The translations under genes and the position numbers were made by a program. The notes beneath the pieces were generated by a model. That model did no database searches and was not told the DNA's origin. It saw nothing but the letters and a program-made list of their open reading frames with translations. This document shows, piece after piece, positions 24,210-34,300 of a stretch of DNA of 40,513 nucleotides. How positions within the stretch are numbered: the stretch's first letter is position 1; every line of letters begins with the position of its first letter. The stretch is from Deltaproteobacteria bacterium (lineage in GTDB: Bacteria; Desulfobacterota; Desulfobulbia; Desulfobulbales; Desulfurivibrionaceae). The stretch is from the NCBI GenBank assembly GCA_021847425.1, contig JAJZRF010000027.1:1-40513 (forward strand). Reading direction: 5' to 3'.

Positions 24210-26768
24210 ATGATTTTTTATTGCGATAAATGCAGGTATTCCGTGGAGGTTGAAGACCGGCATGCGGGCAAGACCGTGCCTTGTCCGAAATGCAGACACA
24301 CCGTTGTCGTGGGGAAAAAAACGCCCCCTGCGGCAAACGACTCCGGCCGGGCTGTTTTCTTTTGCAACAAGTGTGGATTCCAGAAGGTGGTGGCGCTGGA
24401 TTTTGTCGGCAGGCAGGAGCCTTGCCCCCGGTGCCATTCCCAAAAAACCCTTATCCGGGTTGCCGGCCAACCGGGAGGCGGACGGTCTCTCCTGGCCAGG
24501 TCAGGGCTGGCAGTCGCCGCTGTTGCTGTCTTTGCCCTGATGGGGGTGGGCGGGTATCTTTTCCTGAATAACGTGGGGAGATGGCTGCCCTGGCTCTCCT
24601 CGGCGCCGGCCGTCTCTTCCCAGGCAACCGGGTCTGGAGAAAAAGGCGCGGCTTCCGTGGGGACAGCCGCGACCGAAACTCCCCGGTTTGCAGGCAAGGA
24701 TTTTCATGGGGCGAATCTTGCCGGCAAAAATCTGAAGGGACTGAATTTCCAGAATGCCAATTTTGCAGGAGCGAACCTGCGTGAGGCTGATCTGCGCGGG
24801 GTGAATTTCAGCCAGGCAAATTTACAGAATGCCGATCTCGGCGAGGCTGACCTCCGGGAGAGTATCCTGGCCGGTTGCAGACTTCAAAAAGCCGATTTGT
24901 CTCAGGCCAGGCTTGGAGGGGCAAACCTGACCGATGCCGATCTTTCCAAAAGCAATCTCCGGGGGGCGGATCTCCACCAGGCAATACTGGCGGGTGCTAT
25001 CCTGCATGAAACGGATTGTACCCAAAGCGATGCGACTGGCGCGGATTTCTCCGGAGCGGCTTTCACGAAAACCAACCTCACTTCGGCAAACCTGAGTGAA
25101 GCAAAGCTGGGGGGGACCAATCTCACCGCCGCCTTTCTCCAGGGGGTGAACTTTTCCGGCGCCCTTCTCAATGGGGTGGATCTGCGCCGGACAAATCTGC
25201 GGGGGATTGCTTTGGCCAAGGCGAATTTGAGCCGGGCGAATCTCGACGGCGCGGATGTGCGCGGGGTGGACCTGGAAGGGGCGAATCTTTCCGAGGCGAG
25301 CCTGGACGGGACAAATCTGGGCGGAGCTCATTTGAATGATGCTGTCTTGAGTCGTGCCAACCTCAATGGCGCATCCCTCAGCGGCGCGACCGCTGAAGAC
25401 GCCAACTTTCGGGGAGCCAATCTCACCAAGGCCATTCTGGCTGGGGGAGCGTTTTCCGGCGCGAACTTCCAGCAGGCGAATCTCACCGATGCCAACTGCG
25501 AGAAAGCCGTGATGGGGCATGTTGATCTGAGCGAGGCCAACCTCACCGGCGCCCGATTGTCCGGGGTTGATTTCGGTGTCCGCACCCTCATGGTCAAAAC
25601 CAATCTTACCAATGCCGATCTGCGCAATGCAAAGTTGGACACCGTCGATCTCAATGGAGCGAATCTGAACAATGCCCGCCTGCAGGGAGCGGACCTCACC
25701 AGGGCAAGGCTGAGCCATGCCTATCTGAACAGGGCGGATCTGAGCAAGGCCGATTTGAGCAACGCCAATTTGAGCAATGCCGACCTGAAGGGGGCGAACC
25801 TGTCCGGGATCAATCTGACGACGGTCAAACATTTCGATCTCAAGAACCTTCGCGAGACAGTGCTGAGCGATGCAAGGCTGGTCAGTCTTGACCTGCGGAA
25901 CGCCAATCTCATCGACGCCAATCTGAGCAATGCCGACCTTGCCAATGTTGATCTGACCAACGCCGATCTGACCAATGCCGTGCTCGCCGGGGCCAATCTT
26001 CGGGATGGCGACCTGCGGTGGGTAGACTTCACCGATGCCGATCTGTCCCACGCCACTCTGGTCAATGCCAACCTGAATGATGCCGATCTGAACAGGGCCA
26101 ATCTGGAAGGCGCTGACTTGACCAAGGCCTCCTTGCAAAATGTGAAAAATATCAGACGGGCCATGAAAATCAACACGGCGAAAGGGTTCAAGCCTCCCGG
26201 CCCGGAGAGTAGTCTGGGCGCTGTGGTTGCCTCGCCTGTCAGAAAAGCCGCCACTACTGCCGTCCGCGGGACCGACGAATCGGCAGCGGTGACTACCCCG
26301 GCTCGTCCGGTGAAGATCTGGGCGCTGCAGGTCGAGTGCGCCGGCTTGGTGCAGCAGCCGTTTCACCAGGTTGCCGAACTGAGCGCCGCCTATGAAAATA
26401 TCCGCGACATCGAATTGAAGATGAAAAAAATTCAGATGTTTGCCGGAGGGGCGAATAATATCACCGGCAAGGCCGGGGCCACCCTGGGCGCCCTTTATTC
26501 GGTGAATTTCCTGCCGGCGGACCAGACGCTGCCCCTGGTAATCCAATGGTACGGACCCGATGGCAAGCTGGTCCGCACCTCAACCCGGCAGGTCAGGTAC
26601 ATGCAGCGGCTGGTTGAGGCGCTCACCCTCACGGAAAAGATGCAGATGTATGGAACCTGGACCCTCCAGTTTTTTCACGAAAACCGGAAGATCGGAGAGC
26701 AGCATTTCGAGGTCAGAAAGGGCAAGCAGATGGAGGTGCGTCTTCCCAAGGCAGGTGCGGTCCTGTGA
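24210..26768 (+). CDS. Membrane-anchored pentapeptide-repeat protein with two N-terminal zinc ribbons
   Basis: 852 residues. Two MJ0042-type zinc ribbons come first: Cys5/Cys8/Cys25/Cys28 and Cys52/Cys55/Cys72/Cys75. One TM helix follows (about 99-120), then a Ser/Ala/Gly linker. About 480 residues (roughly 160-640) are nearly unbroken A(N/D)Lxx pentapeptides, about 96 repeats, which fold as a right-handed quadrilateral beta-helix. After a linker, about 150 residues (700-852; VKIWALQVECAG, GALYSVNFLPADQ, MQMYGTWTLQFFHENRKIG) form an unrecognised, probably beta-sandwich domain. The positive-inside rule (RSLLARS before the helix) puts the ribbons in the cytoplasm and the helix outside. The start is ATG 24210 after AAGGGTG; the preceding TTG is in frame but not needed. 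Function unknown; a rod-like scaffold or ligand mimic is possible. Confidence 0.85.
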   Translation: MIFYCDKCRYSVEVEDRHAGKTVPCPKCRHTVVVGKKTPPAANDSGRAVFFCNKCGFQKVVALDFVGRQEPCPRCHSQKTLIRVAGQPGGGRSLLARSGLAVAAVAVFALMGVGGYLFLNNVGRWLPWLSSAPAVSSQATGSGEKGAASVGTAATETPRFAGKDFHGANLAGKNLKGLNFQNANFAGANLREADLRGVNFSQANLQNADLGEADLRESILAGCRLQKADLSQARLGGANLTDADLSKSNLRGADLHQAILAGAILHETDCTQSDATGADFSGAAFTKTNLTSANLSEAKLGGTNLTAAFLQGVNFSGALLNGVDLRRTNLRGIALAKANLSRANLDGADVRGVDLEGANLSEASLDGTNLGGAHLNDAVLSRANLNGASLSGATAEDANFRGANLTKAILAGGAFSGANFQQANLTDANCEKAVMGHVDLSEANLTGARLSGVDFGVRTLMVKTNLTNADLRNAKLDTVDLNGANLNNARLQGADLTRARLSHAYLNRADLSKADLSNANLSNADLKGANLSGINLTTVKHFDLKNLRETVLSDARLVSLDLRNANLIDANLSNADLANVDLTNADLTNAVLAGANLRDGDLRWVDFTDADLSHATLVNANLNDADLNRANLEGADLTKASLQNVKNIRRAMKINTAKGFKPPGPESSLGAVVASPVRKAATTAVRGTDESAAVTTPARPVKIWALQVECAGLVQQPFHQVAELSAAYENIRDIELKMKKIQMFAGGANNITGKAGATLGALYSVNFLPADQTLPLVIQWYGPDGKLVRTSTRQVRYMQRLVEALTLTEKMQMYGTWTLQFFHENRKIGEQHFEVRKGKQMEVRLPKAGAVL

Positions 26769-26807
26769 CGCCCGGTTGCCTGCAAGACGACAGGCGCCGG
26801 CCTGAGG

Positions 26808-29612
26808 TTAATCCCCGTGGCTTTCAGGAAAGGTGGCTTGTTGTTTTTTTTCGCCGAGGGCCTGCTGGATGGTCTCGGCCATGGTGTTGATGGTAACCGG
26901 TTTCCAGAGGATTGCGCTGATTCCTTGGGCATGGGCCTGTTCTTTGTTGGTGGCCTCGCTATAGCCCGTGGCCAGTATAACCGGGAGATCGGGGCGGATG
27001 GCCAGGCATTGTTGTGCCAGTTCCAGACCGGTGAGCCCGGGCATCATCTGGTCGGTGAGCAGGAGATCAAAACCCTGGGGGTCTTTCCGGAAACAATCCA
27101 GCGCGTCCTGACTGTTAGTGAAGGCGGTTACGGTGTGCCCCAGTTTTTTGAGGATGTTTTCCCCTAGCCTGACAAGCATCTCCTCGTCGTCCACCAGCAG
27201 AATCCTGGCCGCAAAAAAAGTAGCCCCTGTTTCACCCCAACCGGTCAGGGCGGCGGAAAAGGCTGTCTCCACCTGGGGAAAATAGATGTCAAAGGTTGTT
27301 CCCTCGTTGATTGTACTTTTCACCGAGATCATGCCCCCGTGGTTTTCTACTATTCCATGCACGGTTGCCAGGCCAAGCCCTGTCCCTTCTCCCTGTTTTT
27401 TGGTGGTGAAGTAGGGGTCGAACACCCGCTCCAGGGTGACTTCATCCATGCCGTGTCCGGTATCCGAGACCGTCAGCTGCACATAGTTTCCAGGGGCGAG
27501 GCCAACTGGCGGCTCGGCCGTCTCCCCATCCACCACGGTGTTTTTCAGCCTGACGATCAGAATGCCGCCTTGCTTTTGCATGGCGTGATAGGCGTTGGTG
27601 CAGAGATTCATGATAACCTGGTGTATCTGGGTGACATCGGCGAGGATTGTGCCGCAATCGCCGGCTATATCCTGCCGGATGTCGATGGTGGAAGGGATGG
27701 TGCCGCGGAGCAGCTTGAGGGCCTCCTTGACCACGGAGTGGATCTGCAACGGCTGTTTCTTGAATTCCGTTTTCCGGCTGAAGGTGAGGATCTGCTTGAT
27801 GAGTTCGCCTGCCCTGCGGCTGGCGCCAATGATTTCGGTGAGGTTCTGGGCAAGGTCGCTGCCGGGAGCGGCCTCGAATCGTGAAAGCTCGGCATAGCCG
27901 AGAATGGCGGTGAGGATGTTGTTGAAATCGTGGGCGATTCCACCTGCCAGGGTGCCGATGGCTTCCATCTTTTGTGCCTGGAGCAGCTGATCCGCCAGCT
28001 TTTTTTGATCGGTGATATCCCGGATCACCTCCACCGCGGCAATGATTTCCCCCTTTCCATCGCGGAAGGGGCTTACACCCAACACAAAGAACAGATTTTC
28101 CTGGTCAATGGTTTCATTCATTTCAAGCCAGTGAGAGGCGCCGTCTTCGATGCAGCTCAGCAGGCCGCAGTTGTCGCAGGGCTGCTCTCTTTTGTGATAG
28201 GCTTCGTAGCAGAATTTACCCGTGCAGTCGCCGTAACGTTCGGTGAGCACGGCATTCTGGAAGAGAATTCTGAAATTGCGGTCATGCACCGAAAGACCAT
28301 CGCTTATAGCGGAGAAGACCGCTTCCAGCTTGCTTTTTTCCAAGGAAAGTCTTTCTTCGGCACGCTCCTGCTCAAGGATGGTCTGCTGGAGTCTGGCATT
28401 GGTCTGGGTCAGTTCCGAGGTGCGTTCTCCTACAAGTTTTTCCAGACTGTCGCGGTATTGTTCCAGTTCATTTTCAGCTGCTTTGCGGGCTGAAATGTCC
28501 CGCAGAATGGCCCCCAGGTAGGGGGTGCTGTTTTCCTGCTCTATGGCAAAACAGCTTATTTCCGCGGGCAGATGGCTACCGTCTTGCCTGACCAGAATGG
28601 TTTCCTGGGGAGCGACATTTTTTTCGGCCAGGATTCGGTTCCAGAGTCTGCTGAGTGCGGAACGGTATCTGGGGTGGATGATTTCGGTGATTGGCTTGCC
28701 CTGCAGCTCTTCCTGCTGGAGACCGAGGAGGCGGGTCAGGGCTGAGTTGACGAAGATGGTTTTTTTCAGGCCGTCGCTCAGGATGATCAGATCTCCGGTA
28801 TTTTCCGCGATCATTTGGAAGCGGAGCTCGCTTTTCCAGAGAGCCATCTCTGTCTGGCGAAGTTGGGTGATATCGGGAAGAAAGGCGAGAATGGCCGGTC
28901 TGCCTTCCCAATCGATGAGTCCGGCGTTGATCTGCAGCCATTTTGCCTCTCCCTTGGAGTCCAGAACCCGGAACTGATAGATGCTCGGTACTTTTTTGCC
29001 CTGCAACCTGAGCATGGAGCGCTGTATGACTATTTCCCGATCTTCTGGATGGATAAAGGTGTGAAATGGCTGCAAGTGAAAGGCGGCGGCGGAATAGCCG
29101 ATTATCTCAAGGGCTTGGCGGTTGAAATATTTGATCAGGCCGTCTTGGATAACCAGAATGGCCTCGCCTGCATCTTCCACCAGTCGATGGAAACGTGAAT
29201 CTGGGTTGTGAGCAGGAACCTGTTCCCGGGAAGCAATAACGTGGCGGACGTGGCCATCCGCAGCGCAGACCGGGGTGAAAAGGGTCCGCAGGCGCAGGGT
29301 ATGCTCCGGCATGGCTGGCGAGGGCAGGGGGTAGCTCCGGTCCGGGGCAGTACAGGCTTTCTTTTCGGCAATCGCTTGGGAAAAGGCGGCGCGGTCATCG
29401 GGGTGCATCGCCAAGAGGCAATGGCCCTTTCCTCCGTCCTCCGAAAAGGTTGGCAGATTCCTGGCCGCGGCATTGGCCAGGAGCAAGGATCCGTCCGGGA
29501 GGTAGATTTCCGTGGGGGTCGGGAGGGACTGTAGAATTGCGTGCAGGCCGGCGCATTCCTTTTCAGGCTTGCTGGGAGTATGACCGCACTGCAGGCAGGT
29601 TGGGGGGGCCAT
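26808..29612 (-). CDS. Hybrid sensor histidine kinase with four PAS domains and a receiver
   Basis: 934-residue soluble kinase (no TM helix seen). The order is: a short Cys cluster CLQCGHTPSKPEKEC; PAS1 (about 20-135); PAS2 (about 143-255); PAS3 (about 265-385); a coiled coil (about 390-435); PAS4 (about 430-550) with CYEAYHKREQPCDNC; HisKA with phospho-His in GGIAHDFNNIL; HATPase with NLCTNAYHAM (N box), SDTGHGMDE and GEGTGLGLATV; and a receiver (about 800-925) with ILLVDDEE, phospho-acceptor Asp in LLTDQMMPG and Lys in WKPV. It senses an unknown cytoplasmic cue, possibly redox or metal through the Cys motif. No separate response regulator is adjacent, so its output target is elsewhere. The ATG at 29612 has only a weak ribosome binding site. 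Confidence 0.95.
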   Translation of the reverse strand: MAPPTCLQCGHTPSKPEKECAGLHAILQSLPTPTEIYLPDGSLLLANAAARNLPTFSEDGGKGHCLLAMHPDDRAAFSQAIAEKKACTAPDRSYPLPSPAMPEHTLRLRTLFTPVCAADGHVRHVIASREQVPAHNPDSRFHRLVEDAGEAILVIQDGLIKYFNRQALEIIGYSAAAFHLQPFHTFIHPEDREIVIQRSMLRLQGKKVPSIYQFRVLDSKGEAKWLQINAGLIDWEGRPAILAFLPDITQLRQTEMALWKSELRFQMIAENTGDLIILSDGLKKTIFVNSALTRLLGLQQEELQGKPITEIIHPRYRSALSRLWNRILAEKNVAPQETILVRQDGSHLPAEISCFAIEQENSTPYLGAILRDISARKAAENELEQYRDSLEKLVGERTSELTQTNARLQQTILEQERAEERLSLEKSKLEAVFSAISDGLSVHDRNFRILFQNAVLTERYGDCTGKFCYEAYHKREQPCDNCGLLSCIEDGASHWLEMNETIDQENLFFVLGVSPFRDGKGEIIAAVEVIRDITDQKKLADQLLQAQKMEAIGTLAGGIAHDFNNILTAILGYAELSRFEAAPGSDLAQNLTEIIGASRRAGELIKQILTFSRKTEFKKQPLQIHSVVKEALKLLRGTIPSTIDIRQDIAGDCGTILADVTQIHQVIMNLCTNAYHAMQKQGGILIVRLKNTVVDGETAEPPVGLAPGNYVQLTVSDTGHGMDEVTLERVFDPYFTTKKQGEGTGLGLATVHGIVENHGGMISVKSTINEGTTFDIYFPQVETAFSAALTGWGETGATFFAARILLVDDEEMLVRLGENILKKLGHTVTAFTNSQDALDCFRKDPQGFDLLLTDQMMPGLTGLELAQQCLAIRPDLPVILATGYSEATNKEQAHAQGISAILWKPVTINTMAETIQQALGEKKQQATFPESHGD

Positions 29613-29777
29613 CCGTTCTTGTCACTGCCGCACTGTGGCGGTGCCTGTGGTTGTCGTTTCTGGGACACGGAGAAAAGATCACTGCATGTATTGTATATGA
29701 ATTAAGGAGCATTGCCGAATATTTTTTGTGGCAAATATTTTTTTCGGAAACATGGGTGTCGGTGGCCAGGCAAGTGC

Positions 29778-29807
29778 AAAAAAGGGCACGGCCAATCGGC
29801 CGCGCCC
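29778..29807 (-). terminator. Strong intrinsic terminator of the actin-like gene
   Basis: Minus strand: GGGCGCGGCC (29807-29798), loop GATT, GGCCGTGCCC (29793-29784), then TTTTTT (29783-29778). The 10-bp stem has one G-T wobble. It lies 25 bp after the stop at 29832 and isolates that gene from the kinase gene downstream. Confidence 0.88.
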
Positions 29808-29831
29808 CCAAGATTTTTGTTTCTCCGAGCG

Positions 29832-30917
29832 CTAGATTTCTTCGGAAAGCGCCATGACCATGGCGCCCTTGGCCGTGGTGTTGAGAGGATCCTCGGCAAT
29901 CCTGACCTCGGAGATGTCGATGGGCAGGTTGAACTCCTTCAGCGCCTTCTCGAAATGCTCCTTGAAGCCGCTCGGCAGGGCGGTGCCGCCTGCCAGCACG
30001 ATGGGGATGGGCTTGGCGATCTTCGGAATCTTGTCGGAAGAGTGCAGCACGTCCTGCAGGCTGTGCAGCAGGGTGTGGATCAGGTCGTCGTAATAGATCT
30101 GCAGGGCGGTTTCAACCCGGTTCTTCGGGGGCTTTGCCAGCCGGAAGGTGCTTTCCTTGATGGTTTTGACCTTGGTGGCCGGTTCGCCCACCGAGATTCC
30201 GACCATCTGGTCGATGTAGTCGCCGCCTTTCTGGATGCTGTAGGTGATGACCGGCACGGAGAGATAGGCCAGGCAGATGTTGCACATGCCGCCGCCCATG
30301 CTGATGCCGATGCCGGTGAAGTTGTCTTCCGCCAGCTCGGCCATGACCGTGGCCAGCCCCTCGTTGATGGAGATGGGGTTGTAGCCCAGGGTGGCCAGGT
30401 ACATCTTGATGATGGACTCGTGGTAAACCACGGACTGGCCGCTGTCGACCGGGGTGCCCGGCATGCTGAAGCAGATGACCTCGCCCGGATTCTTGGGCCG
30501 CTTGATCAGGGTGCCGATGATGGCCTGGAGCACGTTGATCCCCTCGTCCTCGCGGGCGGAGAGCAGACCTTTCTCCATGGTGCGCCGGGTGTTGGTGTTG
30601 AACATGTTGGCGAAGTTCTCGGCCGAATAGCCGAGGATGTAAAACATGTCGGCCTTCTCAAAAAAAGTCACCTCGTTGTCCACCAGAATCTTCTTGGTGA
30701 ATTTTGAGTAGGGGATGGTGAAAAATGCATTGAGCTGTTTGATGGTGTGGATGTTCTTGCCCTTGTTCTGGGCCATGACGATATGGCTCGTGCCGATGTC
30801 GAGGCCCACCGGACCCTTGGGGCGTTCGGCATCCTCGCCTGTCTCCTTTTCGCGGGAGACAACGGTTTTCTGTGATGCTTCAATGGCCGTGTTAATATTA
30901 CTCATCTCTTCCGTCAT
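29832..30917 (-). CDS. Divergent actin-fold (ASKHA) ATPase, MreB/FtsA-like, uncharacterised
   Basis: 361-residue cytoplasmic protein of the actin/Hsp70/MreB superfamily. Nucleotide-binding motifs are visible: phosphate-1 VGLDIGTSHIVMAQN (about 37-51), phosphate-2 GIGISMGGGMCN (about 200-212) and the adenosine motif VLAGGTALPSGFKEHFEKAL (about 303-322). Between them are LNAFFTIPYSKF, a region matching nothing I can name, and YSIQKGGDYIDQMVG. It lacks an amphipathic MreB-type N-terminus; instead there is a charged, probably disordered 35-residue leader. The start ATG 30917 has AAGGAGG at 6 nt; the frame extends to 30968. A single-gene transcription unit with a candidate promoter and a strong terminator. 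It may polymerise or act as a chaperone-like switch; the partner is unknown. Confidence 0.8.
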   Translation of the reverse strand: MTEEMSNINTAIEASQKTVVSREKETGEDAERPKGPVGLDIGTSHIVMAQNKGKNIHTIKQLNAFFTIPYSKFTKKILVDNEVTFFEKADMFYILGYSAENFANMFNTNTRRTMEKGLLSAREDEGINVLQAIIGTLIKRPKNPGEVICFSMPGTPVDSGQSVVYHESIIKMYLATLGYNPISINEGLATVMAELAEDNFTGIGISMGGGMCNICLAYLSVPVITYSIQKGGDYIDQMVGISVGEPATKVKTIKESTFRLAKPPKNRVETALQIYYDDLIHTLLHSLQDVLHSSDKIPKIAKPIPIVLAGGTALPSGFKEHFEKALKEFNLPIDISEVRIAEDPLNTTAKGAMVMALSEEI

Positions 30918-31303
30918 CCTTTTCCTCCTTGTCCTCTCTTCCTCGCCTGATAGCGGATTTTGCCGCATAAGCCTGTCAGTTTGTTGCCGATGTTCGCTTG
31001 TTTTGTGTGTCTTGTCGAGTTCTTTCCTGCGTTTTCGGCAGAAAATTTGTATTATCGCTGCAATGCCAAGTCAAGATGCTGTATCTCTTTCCATGACTGG
31101 AGAGTATTGTACTTTCGGAATTTTAAAAATTCTACATTATTTTCGGACTGTTCAGCATTCTTCTTGAAGAAAAGAAAAAATATTCTTTCGGCGGTGCCGT
31201 ATGCGCCGCCCGGAATTACACCAAGCCATTGTCCCGCCGGACCTGCCGGCGCTGTCAACGGCGAAGGAACAGAGCCCAAGTGACACGGGAAAATGAAGCG
31301 GAC
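30918..31303. other. 386-bp divergent intergenic region
   Basis: Gap between the actin-like gene (minus) and hrpA (plus). It holds a candidate minus-strand promoter (31047-31075) and a 15-bp perfect AT-rich palindrome GAATTTT-A-AAAATTC (31118-31132). No RNA gene was seen. No convincing hrpA promoter was found; the frame open from 31229 is a possible but unlikely N-terminal extension of HrpA. Confidence 0.55.
31047..31075 (-). promoter_or_regulatory. Candidate promoter of the actin-like gene
   Basis: Minus strand: TTGACT (-35), 17-bp spacer, TACAAA (-10), giving a leader of about 125 nt. Matches are 5/6 and 4/6. Position may be off by one base. Confidence 0.4.
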
Positions 31304-34300
31304 ATGCACTACCCGGCCGAGTTGCCCATCACGGCGCACCGGCAAGAGATTGTGGCGGCGATCCGCACCAGCCAGGTGGTGATCATTGCCGGGGAGACCG
31401 GTTCCGGCAAAACCACCCAGCTGCCCAAGATGTGCCTTGAAGCCGGGCGCGGCGGGCGGAGGCGGATCGGCTGCACCCAGCCCCGGCGGATAGCGGCCAT
31501 TGCCGTGGCCGAACGGGTTGCCGAAGAGCTTGGGCCCCAGGCGGCCATCGTCGGCTACAAGATCCGGTTCAAGGATCAGACCGGCCGGAATACCCGGCTC
31601 AAGTTCATGACCGACGGCATCCTGCTTGCCGAGGCGCACCACGACCGGAATCTTTCCGCCTACGATACGATCATCATCGACGAGGCCCACGAGCGGAGCC
31701 TCAATATCGATTTTCTCCTCGGCCTGCTCAAACAGCTCCTGGTCCGCCGCCCGGATCTCACGCTCCTGATCACCTCGGCCACCATTGATACGGCCCGTTT
31801 TGCCAAGCATTTCTCCAATGCCCCGGTGATCGAGGTGTCGGGCCGCTCCTATCCGGTGGAGGTCCGCTACCAGCCCCTGGACCCGGCCAAGGAGGAGGAG
31901 GGGGAACAGAGCTATGTGGATCAGGCGGTGGAGGCAGTCCATGCCCTATGCCGGGATGAGGGCCCCGGCGATATTCTGGTCTTCATGCCTGCCGAGCGGG
32001 ATATCCTGGAAACCGTGGAATCGTTACACGCCAGGCTGGGCAATGGGCGGGACCTAAGCGCGTCCGTGGTGCTACCGCTGTTTGGCCGGTTGTCGCCCGG
32101 CGACCAGAAAAAGATTTTTCAGCCGGTAAAAGGGAGGAAGATCGTGGTCGCCACCAATGTGGCCGAAACCTCCATCACCGTGCCCGGCATCCGCTTTGTG
32201 GTCGATACCGGCCTGGCCCGGTTGGCTAGCTACAATGTCCGGGCCCGGACCAGCAAGCTGCCCATTGTCCCGGTTTCCCGGGCGAGCTGCGACCAGCGCA
32301 AGGGCCGTTGCGGCAGGGTGGGGCCCGGGGTCTGCATCCGCCTCTATTCCGAGGAGGATTACCTCAACCGGCCCGAATACACGCCGCCCGAGATCCTGCG
32401 GACCAATCTGGCCGAGGTTATCCTGCGGATGACCAGCCTGAGATTGGGCGATCCGGCCAAATTTCCCTTTCTCGATCCGCCTTCGGGCCGGGCCATCCAG
32501 GACGGCTATGGACTGCTCGCCGAGCTGGGCGCCCTGGACAGGCAGCGCCGCCTCACCGCGCACGGCAGGCTCATGGCCCGGCTGCCCCTGGATCCGAGAA
32601 TCTCCCGGATGATCATCGAGGCCCGGGACCAGAACGCCCTTCGGGAAGTGACCATCATTGCCGCGGGCTTGAGCATCCAGGACCCCAGGGTCCGGCCAGC
32701 TGGGAAAGAGGCGGCGGCGGACGCGGCCCATGCCCGCTTCAGCAAGACGCCCTCGGATTTTCTCTTTTTTCTCGCCCTCTGGGATGCATACCACGCAACC
32801 TTTGACAAGCTGCAAAGCCTTTCTCGGATGCGCAAGTTCTGCGTCAGCCATTATCTTTCCTTTCTGCGGATGCGGGAGTGGCGCGATATTCATGAGCAGA
32901 TCTCCCAGGTGCTTGGTGAGGAGCCCGGCTTTGCCATGAACACCCAGCCCGCAACGCCGGAGGCCATCCATCGGGCGATCCTGAGCGGCAACCTCAGGAA
33001 CATCGCGGTGAAAAAGGAGAAGAACCTCTACCAGACCGGGGGAGGCAGGGAGGTCATGATCTTTCCCGGTTCAACGCAGTACGGCAAGACCGGCGACTGG
33101 CTCATGGCCGCCGAGCTGGTGGAGACCTCACGCCTCTATGCCCGGACCGTTGCCGGCATCGAGCCGGAGTGGATCGAGCCCCTGGCCGGCGAGCTCTGCC
33201 GTGCCTCCTACTCGGAACCGCACTGGGAAAAGGGGCGGGGCCAGGTGGTTGCCTTTGCCAAGGTCAGCCTTTTCGGGCTGGTCATCGTGCCGAGGCGCAA
33301 GGTCAATTACGGCCCGATCAAGCCGGAGGAGGCGCGGCAGATCTTTATCCAGTCCGCCCTGATCGAAGGGGAACTGAAGGGGGAGTACCCCTTCCTTGCC
33401 GCGAACACCGCGCTGGTCGCAGAGCTGCAGGACATGGAAGACCGGCTGCGGTTGCGCACCATCATGGTGGATGACCAGGCCCTCTTTGATTTTTACGAGG
33501 AACGGCTCGGCCCGGAGGTGCGCGATCAGCGCAGCCTGAACCAGTGGCTGAAAGATCCGCAAGCCCGGGCGCGGCTGGTGATGACCGCCGATGATATCCG
33601 GAGGCAATTGCCCGAGGCGGCGGTCCTGGAGCAGTTTCCCCTTTTCCTTGTCGCGGGCGAGTGTGAGCTGGCCCTGTCATACCGCTTTGCCCCCGGGGAG
33701 GAGGACGATGGGGTCACAGCCCGGATTCCCCTCTCTTTGGCAACCCATCTGCGGCCTGAGCTTTTCGAATGGCTGGTGCCGGGCATGCTTGCCGAGAAGG
33801 TGACTTTCCTGCTCAAGGGGCTGCCCAAGGGTCTGCGCAGGCAGCTGGTGCCCATTCCCCAGACCGCGGCGGAGATTGTCCGGGATCTGCCCTTTGGCCG
33901 CGGTTCCCTGTACCGGGCCCTGGAACAGGTGATCGCCGATTCCTTCAAACTCCGGATTGGTGGGCGGGACTGGCCCCTGGCCGACCTGCCGCCCCACCTC
34001 AGGTTTCGCTTTTCCCTGCTGGACGGGCAGGGCAAGGAGGTCAGCGTGACCAGGGATTTCAACGCCTTGCAAGGCGAGGCAACGGGCCAGGCTGGGGCTT
34101 TCAGCCCAGGGCAAATGGCCGGGCTGAAGAAGCGCTGGGAGCAAAGAAACCTCACTCCGGCCCAATTCGAACAGCCGCCTGCCACCCTGCCGGTGCCCGG
34201 TGCTAATGGAACCTTGCAGGGCTATGTTTATCCCGGTCTCTGTTTTGATGAGCAAGAGGGCGTGGGCCAGCATCTTTTTATGGAAGAGAGCGAGGCGCGG

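Noticed and set aside
24822..26546. 574-residue minus-strand frame opposite the pentapeptide gene
   Set aside because: It is an artefact of the repeated codon pattern; the plus frame has zinc ribbons, a TM helix and the A(N/D)Lxx repeat.
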